Part shown: positions 44,409 to 53,573 of the stretch, piece by piece | How positions within the stretch are numbered: the stretch's first letter is position 1 | Layout of the letters: every line of letters begins with the position of its first letter | Assembly: GCA_017522515.1 (NCBI GenBank) | Contig: JAFWZH010000035.1 | Location: 1-64,000, forward strand | Length of the DNA: 64,000 bases | Direction of reading: 5' to 3' | Origin: Clostridia bacterium | GTDB taxonomy: Bacteria > Bacillota_A > Clostridia > UBA1212 > UBA1255 | Position numbers and translations under genes: made by a program | The notes under the pieces: model-generated | What the model was told of the DNA's origin: nothing | Seen by the model: only the letters and a program-made list of their open reading frames with translations | Database searches by the model: none

Positions 44409-47400
44409 TTATTCCTTCCTTTTTCTACCTTTAGCCCGCCACTTGTTCGTTTTGTCCATGTACGGCATTGTAAACATCCAAGCTGTTGCAACGATGAACG
44501 GAATAAAAAATGCAACCACTCCACTCTCGCCCGTCGACGGTAATTCAACACCCATCGTATTATAGAAAACAATTCTATCAATATTTTCAGAAATTGTTCC
44601 TGTTACCCCGGTAGTCGATGTGAAGTCTGTAATTGGGTCCGTGTTCATTCTATACGAAGTATGATAAAATTCACTCACTTCTTCTTTAACAGTATACCCC
44701 ATTCCTAACGGTATGCCCGAGAAAACAGCTCTATCTCCATGTTTAAGTTGAAAGGTCACAGTATTATCCAGAAAAGAGTCGGGTTCATCGGTTCCAAACG
44801 GTACAGGAGTATTTGTACTACCATTAGCATTCGTAATTGTATACATACCTCCCGCAAACGGAGCATCAAATTTTATTGTAAATTCAAACGAATGACTTGT
44901 TTCAACATTTTCTACAGTTTTTGAAACAGACAAGCTACCTGTGCCCTCACTTTCAGCAAGCGAAGCTATAGCAGGAATAGTAAACTCCATATAACAAGTA
45001 GACGCCTTAGCTCCACGCTCTAAAAGGAAAACATACAATGTATAATTATCATTTGTTGTTCGATCAGTACTATATCTCTCGTTACCATCACCAATATAAT
45101 TCCACAAATCAACAATCTGGCCCTCAGACGCATGTATACCACCGATGTCAACAACAAGCTTATAAGTATCTGCAGTTTTGTCATAAAGGAAAATCCACAA
45201 GTCATCATCACCCTGGAAAAGGTATTCCAAATCTCCAACATAATCCGCATCCAAAGTAAAGTCTATCTTATACTTCATTGCGAAAAAAGCATTATGGTTT
45301 AATCCATCACTTGAAGGCTTAAAATACTCCCAAGCTCCAGGGTCAGTATAATCACCTCTCCATGGTGGCTTAGAGGGGTTTAATGTGCCGGCATATTTTG
45401 AATACGGATACCTTTTTTTGTATTCAGGGTCGTTGCCACCATATGGATAATCATGTCCGAAAATATTACGGTCCCGATCATACGTTTTTGTATTATCTGC
45501 CGGCCAATTTAAACTTTCAAAACTATTACCACTATAATTAACAAATTTATCTAAGTGGGTTTCATTGGCATAAATGCTTTGATAACTATCCCCTGCATCT
45601 TTTTTATTATACGATGCTACATTAATGGAGGATAAAACATAAGTATCTCCTCTACGTATAAATTCAGCTTCTCTGCCTCCAATAACAGTTTTACCCATAA
45701 GACCGGAGGATTTTGTGTTTGAAGAATTATTATACTTATTGTCTCCACTACCTGCATATTGCATTTTCCCTGCATTATAAGTACCATCATGCTGCGAATT
45801 CTGCACAACCTCAAGCTGATTAAGAGCCCTATCGTATATTCTTATAGTCCTGTATTCTATCATAGAACCCTCAGTATTCGGTCCAAAAACTAAAGAAGAT
45901 AGATTAATATCAGGTGTATAATCAGTTATTTTATCGACACATACTCCATTTACATAAACATAAACATACTTACTATTAGCACTATAAACAAACGAAAGTG
46001 TCGAATAGCTTAACGAATCAGCATTAATATCATCCTTCGCAGGAGAATTTTCATCAAACAACTTTAACGCAGAATTTTGACCGTTAAGAGACAATGATAC
46101 ACCATAGTGATTAGCGCTGTTATCAAAGAAAATACTAAATTTATTATCCGAATTGGTACTATTAGCTCCAATTATTTGCGTTTGTGAACTAATATTTTTT
46201 ATATTACCAAACTCAACCTCTATTGTGTAATCTCCGTTTAACAAAATTGACGGTATGCTAATTGTAGTGCCCGCTTTACCTGTTACAGCACATTCTTTAC
46301 CGGTAAATTTATAATTTGCACCGCTATTACCAATGTCAATTGGAATATTAGAAGTACCATCCCCTTCTGCCCATGATGTTGTTCCTGCAGTAAATCCGTC
46401 TGCATCATATTCTGCAACTAAGTCATCACTTACCGTTGGCGCATATCTGCCATCATATTTAGCATTTTGAGCAACACCTGTACTCCTTAGAGGATAGTTA
46501 TATAACCTGATTTCTTTAACCTGACAGCGGATATTTCTAGTATCAAGATTATTATACGCGTTATTAGTCTGGGTGCCGATTCTTAAATAAGTTAAATCAA
46601 AAGGATTTAATTCGGCTTGTTCCCACGAAAAAATTTCGACCCCATTGATATATATTCGCAATGTATCCTCGTCATTACAATCATAAACAATAGACAATGT
46701 TTTTTGTTCAAGTGCTGCAACTTTTCTTTCTTTTTTATCATTATTTAAATCCACTAAACATGCATCTGCAATGACTAAATCTTTATTAATATTACCAATT
46801 GTGTTAATCTTTATTTTTCCATTATAAGCATCAACATATAAATTAAACAAAAAATTATTACCACTTTTTTGTGCTGAAGAAATTAAACATTTGTAACCAT
46901 TATTTTTATCTATTACTACTGTTCCAAACTTAACCTCCATTGTAAATCCATTGTTACTATCATTAATAAAACTTGTTGGTACATCTACTCTGTCCCCGTA
47001 TTGTATATTAATTAAGTCACTATCGGGATGACGATAACTCCACCCATTTATGTTTTGTACGATACATTGTCCGCTTCCTGTACCTGTATATCGACTCCAA
47101 TAATATTTTTCGTTCGAATGAGCTCCACCTGAATATGTTGTTTCAATATCAGTAGCCCTAAACGCACCCACCAAATTATCCATTACCATCGTGCTCGGTA
47201 TATAATCATTCGTTGTTGAGAACAAATCAGGTGTTGAAAAGGCTGAATCAAATACAGGTACATAATCATATCCATAGTCTTTAACTGAATTTACTAAATC
47301 GTACAAAAAATGACGTGGAACATAACCTTCTTTTGTTGTATTAGTTCCATTAGTGTTAACAACATTATCGTTAATATAATGTATTCTATTATAATAAAGG

Positions 47401-49016
47401 GCATCTGTATTATTTAATGGGCTTACAGTCATAAAATGCGACCTTTCCATTTTATTAGTGCTATTATTATATGAAAAAGCCCAAGCTTCACCAAACATAA
47501 ATTTAGGACCATATGCTATTTTCGAATAAATACTATTTATTCCCTTATCGTCTGTTCTAATCGCACCATATTCTTCGTCTTTATAATCTCCATCGTCATT
47601 ACAGATAGTCTTAGTCATTTCGCCATCAGAATTATCATAGTCAATCAATGTAACATCATCTGATACAGTTGTTAAAGAATCATTTGCCGTATATACAAGC
47701 ACCAATGTTGTTTCATTTTTTATGTATGTTCTCGAGCCACTTGCGGGTACATGAGTAAACAATAACTCTGTATTATAGCTTGTTCCCGGTATCACATCAC
47801 CAGTCACATCTTGGTCAAATACATCTTCTACTTCATCTGTAAAAGAATAAGGAAAACTATTACTATCTGTTGTAACATTTGTATACAAAGTAGGGTCTGC
47901 ATAATTATCACTGTTAGCAAGTTTATTTACGGTAAAAAGGCTGTTATGTTCAGAAAACTTCAATGTTACGGTCCTATAAGCCATAGTATAATGCGTCTGT
48001 CTTTGTATCACATACAAACAATTCGGACCGGGAGTTGTATTATTAGGATTATTAGGTTCTAAAGGCACATATTTAATATAAGGTTCTCTAAAAGGATAGA
48101 ATGATTTTGCGCTTGTGGAATAATTGTAATCTGTACACAAATTCAAATAAGCCGTATCATCACTTCTTTCATGAAACATCATATATTTGCCTTTTTCATC
48201 ATCTTCTTTGTTAGCATCAGCTGCAATTTTCTCATCATATGACATAGTTATCGGCTTATCTACAGCCACATAATATGCTACGTTAAACCAATAATCGTCA
48301 AGTGAAAATGAATTAATAAATAAGTCATCGCCCTTGACATCCACCGTCAAGGTTGACACCTCAGAGGTGTTGCTTGTGTAAACTACAGGCAATTCTGAAA
48401 GCTCTGTCGTTGTGCTTTGGGCTACGGTAACAGCCTTAGCAAGTGGCAGCACATCATCATCAGGTGTTGCCATGGGGTGATTTGTTTGGGTGTAATAAAT
48501 ATCATCAGGTACAGAGCCGATAATGTCAGTAAAGAAAACCTCTTTAGCATTAATTTCTGCCTTAACCTCACATTTTCTCATATCCAGCTCATGACCTAAA
48601 TAAGTAAACTTGAGCTTAAGAGCTGTTATTTGTGCAACATCCTCAGCTCCTATATTATTAACGGCATACTCCTCATAATCCTTATATGCCTTATCATCTT
48701 CATCTAAAACGGTAACCTGTAAATCAACTAAGTCGCCAACGGGATTCTCGATATCCACATTCTTGTCTTTAAAAATGGCGCGACCTGATACAAAAAAATC
48801 AATATCCAAAGTCTCGGATTCAAATTCAAACTTATGCTCAAGCTTAACGCCTAACGTGGGATCCTCCATAGTTATGGCAGGTAAAATCAAAGCATACGTA
48901 GTACAAAACACTGTTATCGCTGATAAAACGCTGACAATCCTGTACCAAATGCCCTTGGCAACTCGTTCTTTTTTATAAGAATCCGTACTAACCTTGTTGT
49001 TTTTCAAGAAAATCAC
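44409..49016 (-). CDS. Large LPSTG-anchored adhesin with LamG-like and fibro-slime domains, cassette 2
   Basis: A 1535-aa paralogue of 37354-41580. The N-terminus has the same unusual export signal, WYRIVSVLSAITVFCTTYAL and LPAITME. Two LamG-like modules (about 690-870 and 910-1090) include LRIYINGVEIFSW and KYVYVYVNGVCVDKI. The fibro-slime domain has FQGDDDLWIFLYDKT and GQIVDLWNYIG. A pilin-like domain, LPSTG at about residue 1492, a membrane helix and the tail KGRKRKE follow. The start is GTG at 49016 or TTG at 49007; AGGA suits the TTG better. It follows signal peptidase I by about 15 bp. Confidence 0.85.
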   Translation of the reverse strand: MIFLKNNKVSTDSYKKERVAKGIWYRIVSVLSAITVFCTTYALILPAITMEDPTLGVKLEHKFEFESETLDIDFFVSGRAIFKDKNVDIENPVGDLVDLQVTVLDEDDKAYKDYEEYAVNNIGAEDVAQITALKLKFTYLGHELDMRKCEVKAEINAKEVFFTDIIGSVPDDIYYTQTNHPMATPDDDVLPLAKAVTVAQSTTTELSELPVVYTSNTSEVSTLTVDVKGDDLFINSFSLDDYWFNVAYYVAVDKPITMSYDEKIAADANKEDDEKGKYMMFHERSDDTAYLNLCTDYNYSTSAKSFYPFREPYIKYVPLEPNNPNNTTPGPNCLYVIQRQTHYTMAYRTVTLKFSEHNSLFTVNKLANSDNYADPTLYTNVTTDSNSFPYSFTDEVEDVFDQDVTGDVIPGTSYNTELLFTHVPASGSRTYIKNETTLVLVYTANDSLTTVSDDVTLIDYDNSDGEMTKTICNDDGDYKDEEYGAIRTDDKGINSIYSKIAYGPKFMFGEAWAFSYNNSTNKMERSHFMTVSPLNNTDALYYNRIHYINDNVVNTNGTNTTKEGYVPRHFLYDLVNSVKDYGYDYVPVFDSAFSTPDLFSTTNDYIPSTMVMDNLVGAFRATDIETTYSGGAHSNEKYYWSRYTGTGSGQCIVQNINGWSYRHPDSDLINIQYGDRVDVPTSFINDSNNGFTMEVKFGTVVIDKNNGYKCLISSAQKSGNNFLFNLYVDAYNGKIKINTIGNINKDLVIADACLVDLNNDKKERKVAALEQKTLSIVYDCNDEDTLRIYINGVEIFSWEQAELNPFDLTYLRIGTQTNNAYNNLDTRNIRCQVKEIRLYNYPLRSTGVAQNAKYDGRYAPTVSDDLVAEYDADGFTAGTTSWAEGDGTSNIPIDIGNSGANYKFTGKECAVTGKAGTTISIPSILLNGDYTIEVEFGNIKNISSQTQIIGANSTNSDNKFSIFFDNSANHYGVSLSLNGQNSALKLFDENSPAKDDINADSLSYSTLSFVYSANSKYVYVYVNGVCVDKITDYTPDINLSSLVFGPNTEGSMIEYRTIRIYDRALNQLEVVQNSQHDGTYNAGKMQYAGSGDNKYNNSSNTKSSGLMGKTVIGGREAEFIRRGDTYVLSSINVASYNKKDAGDSYQSIYANETHLDKFVNYSGNSFESLNWPADNTKTYDRDRNIFGHDYPYGGNDPEYKKRYPYSKYAGTLNPSKPPWRGDYTDPGAWEYFKPSSDGLNHNAFFAMKYKIDFTLDADYVGDLEYLFQGDDDLWIFLYDKTADTYKLVVDIGGIHASEGQIVDLWNYIGDGNERYSTDRTTNDNYTLYVFLLERGAKASTCYMEFTIPAIASLAESEGTGSLSVSKTVENVETSHSFEFTIKFDAPFAGGMYTITNANGSTNTPVPFGTDEPDSFLDNTVTFQLKHGDRAVFSGIPLGMGYTVKEEVSEFYHTSYRMNTDPITDFTSTTGVTGTISENIDRIVFYNTMGVELPSTGESGVVAFFIPFIVATAWMFTMPYMDKTNKWRAKGRKRKE

Positions 49017-49031
49017 ATCCTATACTTGCTA

Positions 49032-49745
49032 CTATACAGCACCAAAGCCGGCAAAAGGCCACACTCTGAATACTATTTTACCTACTACTTCCTCTAATGA
49101 AATACTGCCAAATTGCTCATTTCTTGAATCTACAGCAGTAGGTCTGTTATCCCCTAATACAAATATTGTTTGCTCCGGCACCGTGTAAGGAAACTCCAAA
49201 TCACAGTCGCCTAAAACCTTCTCGGACAAGTATGGCTCATCCACATACTCACCGTTCACAAAAACGTTACCATCCTCATCCATCTCGATAACGTCTCCTT
49301 GAAGCCCTATTACCCTCTTTACAAGCAGGTGATTGTTGTAATACATACAACAAATGTCACCTCTTTCTAACTTAGTTGTCTTGATAGAAACAACTATATC
49401 TCCGCTCTCCAACGTAGGATTCATTGAATTACCGTATATCTCCAATACAGGCAAAAACAATGTAGCTACCAATACCGAAATCGCTGCAACAATAAGAAGC
49501 GAATAGATGGTGTTTTTAAGAAGCTTTCTATATCGAAGCTTATATTTAACACGAATAAGCTCATCCTCAAACTGCTCCGAGGTAGGTAGCGGTCCTTCTT
49601 CTGCCGGAGAATCCTCCTCAAGAGCCGCTGTCTCCGCAGTCGATTCGTTTGACTCCGTACTCTGCACTGCTTCTTCTGCAACATCTACGGTATCTTCTGT
49701 TTTTTCACTTGAGACAATGATGTCTTTGTTCTCATCGTCTGCCAT
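49032..49745 (-). CDS. lepB: Signal peptidase I
   Basis: A membrane protease that removes signal peptides; those in pilus loci may serve pilin export. The 237-aa protein has a long acidic Ser/Thr/Glu cytosolic N-terminus (about 1-70), one membrane segment, catalytic Ser in YGNSMNPTL and Lys in LLVKRVIGLQGD. The conserved GDNRPTAVDSR lies near the end. The ATG at 49745 has GGAGG 5 nt upstream. Its place at the head of the pilus genes suggests a dedicated role, which is an inference. Confidence 0.92.
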   Translation of the reverse strand: MADDENKDIIVSSEKTEDTVDVAEEAVQSTESNESTAETAALEEDSPAEEGPLPTSEQFEDELIRVKYKLRYRKLLKNTIYSLLIVAAISVLVATLFLPVLEIYGNSMNPTLESGDIVVSIKTTKLERGDICCMYYNNHLLVKRVIGLQGDVIEMDEDGNVFVNGEYVDEPYLSEKVLGDCDLEFPYTVPEQTIFVLGDNRPTAVDSRNEQFGSISLEEVVGKIVFRVWPFAGFGAV

Positions 49746-49756
49746 AAAAACCTCCA

Positions 49757-50158
49757 TTAGTCCACTTTATGTGTCTTCCTGTCAGAATCTCTTCTGTGAA
49801 ATGCAACACCGGCTTTATCAAATAATAAATCAAACTCCGACGAGTCTTGATCTGCAACTTCTTCTTTAAAAGTCTCAACGCCTTCGCTAAAACGATCTGT
49901 CGTCTCGGACTGCTTGCTGACTATTTCTACATTCTCCAAGTATTGCTCTGCGGCTCTCTGAGCTGCCTCAAAAACATTATTTAAAGCTAATGCCGCCTCT
50001 GCAATACTGCCAACTTTCTCTAATCTGATACATCGGTCTTCTAATTTTCTATTTGCTTCTGCTAACTGCGCTTCAAGCTTCTCTACACGCTTAGATTGCA
50101 TTATTAATATCTCCAGCAATTCGCGTCGACTTAATTTTTTAAGCTCTTTTTCAACCAT
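49757..50158 (-). CDS. Coiled-coil hypothetical protein at head of pilus locus
   Basis: A 133-aa protein, predicted soluble and mostly helical. VEKELKKLSRRELLEILIMQ is followed by a coiled-coil-like stretch to about residue 60, then AALALNNVFEAAQRAAEQYL and a charged tail. No function is known to me. It is the first gene after the pilus promoter and is 11 bp upstream of lepB, so it is probably tied to the pilus system. The ATG at 50158 has GAGGGG just upstream. Confidence 0.7.
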   Translation of the reverse strand: MVEKELKKLSRRELLEILIMQSKRVEKLEAQLAEANRKLEDRCIRLEKVGSIAEAALALNNVFEAAQRAAEQYLENVEIVSKQSETTDRFSEGVETFKEEVADQDSSEFDLLFDKAGVAFHRRDSDRKTHKVD

Positions 50159-50214
50159 GCGCACCCCTCTTGTCATTTGCACAATCGGGAGAAAATCTCT
50201 CCTTCTTGTAAGTC

Positions 50215-50243
50215 ATAATATCATAGAAACTTTTAAATATCAA
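50215..50243 (-). promoter_or_regulatory. Promoter of the pilus locus
   Basis: On the minus strand TTGATA (50243-50238) and TATTAT (50220-50215) are 17 nt apart. A small GGAGA-TTT-TCTCC hairpin lies in the leader at about 50187-50203. Confidence 0.6.
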
Positions 50244-50251
50244 GTATAAAA

Positions 50252-51472
50252 TTATTCCAATCCAAAAAAAGCAAGTATCCTTCTTATCAGTAACGTAAAC
50301 CAGCCGGCCTTCTCCATATCCTCACTAAGAACAATGTCTACTCTGCCCAGCTCACGTTCTCCTATCTTGTAAATAACCTCTCCTACTACCTGCCCCTTTT
50401 GTGCAGGAGCTTTTACTGTTTTTGTTATTTCAACTTTTCTCTCTACTTTATCAAAGTCATTCTTATTTAATAAAACAGAAAAATCCGCCGCCGCCTCAGT
50501 TTTTATTTTTTTACTCTCGCCGTCTTTTATATTGATTTTTCTAACGAAAGTCCCTGCTGTTTCAATCTGCCTATACTCAAAGCCGCTTAATCCGTACTCC
50601 AGCAATTTTTTTATCTCCGCTGCTCTGTAATTCTCATCCTTGGCGCCTACAATCACGGCTACGGAACGTGTTATTCCGTCGCTAACTGTGGCTACCATGG
50701 CGTAACCGTCCTCTTTATTGCTGCCTACAATCAAACCGTCACTTTCCGTATAAAATTTACCTCTCGTAAGATTGTTGGACGATACCATTTCTGTTTCACC
50801 TTTGCCTGTGGATGTATGCTGAAATTTACCGTATGTGAGCTTAGTGTATTCCGTAATCTCAACGTGTTTATTAAGTATCTCGCAACCTAATATTGCCAAA
50901 TCTCTTGCTGTGGTATGTTGGTTTGTCTGTATTCCCGTGCAATCCGAGTAAGTGGTGTTTGTCATACCCAATTCGGCAGCTTTGTCATTCATCATTTTGA
51001 CGAAATTCTCCTCTGTGCCGCCTATTCCCTCTGCCAGCACGTATGCCGCATCGTTTGCAGAAGCTATACAAACTGCTTCTATTGCTTGCTTTACAGTTAT
51101 TTTTTCATGTTTATATCCGTCTAAAAATACTCTTGCTCTGCCCGTTGATATTTCCTGAGCCGCAACGGAGACCTCCAACTGGGTGTCGGCTGTGAGAATG
51201 CCGCTTTCTATTGCCTCATAAGTCAAGTACAAGGTCATTAATTTTGTAACGTTACCGACTCTGATTTTATCATCTGCGGTACTGCTCGTCTGAACAACCT
51301 GATTGGCATCTGCATTGCCTATCGCGTATGCTTTTGACGTCAACTCCTCAATCTTCGTTGCTTTGTAAATCTCTGTTGCCTGTGTCTTTGAAAAATCTGC
51401 ATAAACTGCAGAGGATAAAATAAACGTGTTTAATATTGCAACCACTAATATCATGCAAATGGATTTCTTCAT
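50252..51472 (-). CDS. DacF/PBP5-like D-Ala-D-Ala carboxypeptidase homologue without catalytic Ser or KTG
   Basis: The 406-aa protein has a signal peptide (about 1-25, SAVYADF) and the complete layout of DacF-type penicillin-binding proteins, including the C-terminal beta domain and a final amphipathic helix (TLLIRRILAFFGLE). The SxxK motif is GNVTKLMT, with Asn74 instead of the nucleophilic Ser and K77 kept. SAN is present at 138-140. The KTG motif is replaced by IVG (247-249). It therefore should not hydrolyse peptidoglycan or bind penicillin covalently. A role as a peptidoglycan-binding or regulatory pseudoenzyme is possible. It starts 2 bp after the second UDG gene, in the arg transcript. 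Confidence 0.8.
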   Translation of the reverse strand: MKKSICMILVVAILNTFILSSAVYADFSKTQATEIYKATKIEELTSKAYAIGNADANQVVQTSSTADDKIRVGNVTKLMTLYLTYEAIESGILTADTQLEVSVAAQEISTGRARVFLDGYKHEKITVKQAIEAVCIASANDAAYVLAEGIGGTEENFVKMMNDKAAELGMTNTTYSDCTGIQTNQHTTARDLAILGCEILNKHVEITEYTKLTYGKFQHTSTGKGETEMVSSNNLTRGKFYTESDGLIVGSNKEDGYAMVATVSDGITRSVAVIVGAKDENYRAAEIKKLLEYGLSGFEYRQIETAGTFVRKINIKDGESKKIKTEAAADFSVLLNKNDFDKVERKVEITKTVKAPAQKGQVVGEVIYKIGERELGRVDIVLSEDMEKAGWFTLLIRRILAFFGLE

Positions 51473-51474
51473 AA

Positions 51475-52119
51475 TTATTCCCCCTGTGTCTGCAAAAATC
51501 TTCGCACATTACCGAAATCTTTATCAAAAACTTCTTTTAAGCTCCTATTGTATATCTGGCTTGCGGGATGATAAAGAGGTATATGCTTAATCGTGCTGTC
51601 TCCGCCTTTTGATGCGTCCAAATGAAGTGTGCACACCGTGCCATGACAACTGCCTATGTCGAGTATAGCACAATTTTGCAAAATGCACAAAGCCTTTAGC
51701 GGCACATTTCCCAATGTTAATATTAACTTCGGCTTTATTGTTTCAATTTCGTTTTTGAGCCATGGCAACATCATTTTAATTTCTGCCTGTGTTGCCGGTC
51801 TGTTTTTGTAACTGCCTTGCCTGCTGCCCTGTTTCATAAGTCTGTATTTTACTACATTAGTTATATACAGTTGCTCTCTTTTTATGCCCGTTTTTTGAAG
51901 AATTTCGTCTAAAATAGCCCCTGCTTTCCCCACAAACGGTTTACCTAATCGCACCTCGTCTTTTCCCGGTGCTTCTCCTATCATGATAACGTCCGCGTTT
52001 GCAGGTCCAAAACCGTATACAAATTGAAGCGGTGCCTCTTGCGCCTGTTTCAAGCCTTGCTTTTCGATTTCCAGCATGGTTTGTTTCTCAAAAATGCCAT
52101 TAATTGCCTGAAATTCCAT
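51475..52119 (-). CDS. Uracil-DNA glycosylase superfamily protein, Fe-S ligands absent
   Basis: A 214-aa paralogue of the neighbouring family 4 UDG. It keeps IGEAPGKDEVRLGKPFVGKAG-type active-site sequence, TNVVKYR and the C-terminal LYHPAS motif. The N-terminal CxxC and the internal cysteines that bind the 4Fe-4S cluster in family 4 are missing. It may act on a different lesion or be structural. GGAGG lies before the ATG, inside the end of the upstream gene, with a 20-bp overlap. Confidence 0.75.
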   Translation of the reverse strand: MEFQAINGIFEKQTMLEIEKQGLKQAQEAPLQFVYGFGPANADVIMIGEAPGKDEVRLGKPFVGKAGAILDEILQKTGIKREQLYITNVVKYRLMKQGSRQGSYKNRPATQAEIKMMLPWLKNEIETIKPKLILTLGNVPLKALCILQNCAILDIGSCHGTVCTLHLDASKGGDSTIKHIPLYHPASQIYNRSLKEVFDKDFGNVRRFLQTQGE

Positions 52120-52678
52120 GTATTTCCTCCAACTTACGCTTTACAGCCTTTAAGTCCTGCCACATAACAAGCTTCTTGTTCTCGTCTCTTAAAAGCGCAG
52201 CCGGGTGATAAGTGGCTGTAAAGTACGTACCCTTGCGCTGTGTCCACGTGCCCCTTACTACGGAAACCTTGCACTCCGCTCCCAATAACGCAGTAGACGC
52301 CACGCTTCCGAGGCATACTACAATTTTTGGGCGAAGCAGTTTGAATTGTTCTCTAAGATAAGGCATACAAGCGTCTATTTCTTCTTGCAAAGGCACACGG
52401 TTTTGAGGAGGTCTGCATTTAACCACATTTGCTACGTAATACTCATTTGCTTCAAAGCCTATAGATTCCAATGCCAAGTCTAAAAACTTGCCGGCTTGCC
52501 CTACGAACGGAATTCCCATTTCGTCCTCTTTTGCGCCCGGTCCTTCGCCCACAAATAAAATCGGCGCACTTAAATCACCCTTGCCCAGCACAACGTGCTG
52601 TCTTGTTTGTGACAAAGCGCACCGATTACAATTATTACAATAATCAGAAAGTTCTTCCCAATTCATATTATTATCCAA
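52100..52678 (-). CDS. Family 4 uracil-DNA glycosylase (4Fe-4S)
   Basis: Removes uracil from DNA at the start of base excision repair. The 192-aa protein has all four expected cluster ligands, C14, C17, C88 and C104. It also has VGEGPGAKEDEMGIPFVGQAG-type active-site sequence, ANVVKCRPPQNR and the ATYHPAALLR motif. It overlaps the end of argF by 8 bp and the next gene by 20 bp, so it is translated from the arg transcript. Confidence 0.9.
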   Translation of the reverse strand: MDNNMNWEELSDYCNNCNRCALSQTRQHVVLGKGDLSAPILFVGEGPGAKEDEMGIPFVGQAGKFLDLALESIGFEANEYYVANVVKCRPPQNRVPLQEEIDACMPYLREQFKLLRPKIVVCLGSVASTALLGAECKVSVVRGTWTQRKGTYFTATYHPAALLRDENKKLVMWQDLKAVKRKLEEIHGISGN

Positions 52679-53573
52679 GACACTTTACAAGTACAGCTTT
52701 TTGTACGTGGAGACGGTTTTCTGCTTCGTCAAAAATCTCGTCAGCGTGTGCCTCGAATACTTCTGCTGTGATTTCTTCTCCTCTGTGTGCCGGCAAGCAA
52801 TGCTGTACCATAGCATCCTTTTTGGCAACAGCCATAACTTTATCATTGATTTGATAATTAACGAAAATTTTCTTTCTTTCTGCTGCTTCTGCTTCTTGTC
52901 CCATTGATGCCCATACGTCAGTATATAAAACGTCTGCATCTTTTGCGGCATCCAAAATATCCTCTGTGCATTGGAATTCACCGTTTTGAGCTGCCCATTT
53001 CATAATCTCGCTGTCAGGCTCGTAGCCTTTAGGACAAGCTATGCTTACTTTCATACCCATTTTTATACCGCCAACGATTAATGAGTTTGCCATATTGTTA
53101 CCATCGCCTATATATGTGAGCTTATTTCCTTGAATTGCTCCTTTATATTCACGAATGGTCATTAAATCTGCTAAAACTTGGCAAGGATGGCAATAATCAG
53201 TAAGTCCGTTAATAATTGGAATAGAACCATATTCTGCCAGTTTTTCCACTTCTTCTTGCTTATACGTTCTTATCATAATACCGTCAAGATAGCGCGACAA
53301 TACTCTTGCAGTATCTTCTACAGGCTCGCCTCTGCCTATTTGCAAATCGTTTGAGCTTAAAAACAAAGCCTGGCCGCCAAGGTCATACATGCCTACTTCA
53401 AAAGAAACTCTCGTTCTTGTAGAAGATTTCTGGAAAATCATTCCAAGTGATTTGCCGGCAAGACGCTTATGCTCTATACCGTGTTTCTTTTCGTATTTTA
53501 ACTGGTCAGCCATATTTAATATGCTGCAAATTTCTTCTTTACTTAAATCTTGTAATTTTAATAAATGCTTCAT
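52671..53573 (-). CDS. argF: Ornithine carbamoyltransferase
   Basis: Forms citrulline from ornithine and carbamoyl phosphate. The 300-aa protein has the carbamoyl-phosphate site KSSTRTRVSFEVGM (about 49-62), HPCQVLAD and the C-terminal MVQHCLPAHRGEE. It overlaps argD by 4 bp. Confidence 0.96.
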   Translation of the reverse strand: MKHLLKLQDLSKEEICSILNMADQLKYEKKHGIEHKRLAGKSLGMIFQKSSTRTRVSFEVGMYDLGGQALFLSSNDLQIGRGEPVEDTARVLSRYLDGIMIRTYKQEEVEKLAEYGSIPIINGLTDYCHPCQVLADLMTIREYKGAIQGNKLTYIGDGNNMANSLIVGGIKMGMKVSIACPKGYEPDSEIMKWAAQNGEFQCTEDILDAAKDADVLYTDVWASMGQEAEAAERKKIFVNYQINDKVMAVAKKDAMVQHCLPAHRGEEITAEVFEAHADEIFDEAENRLHVQKAVLVKCLG

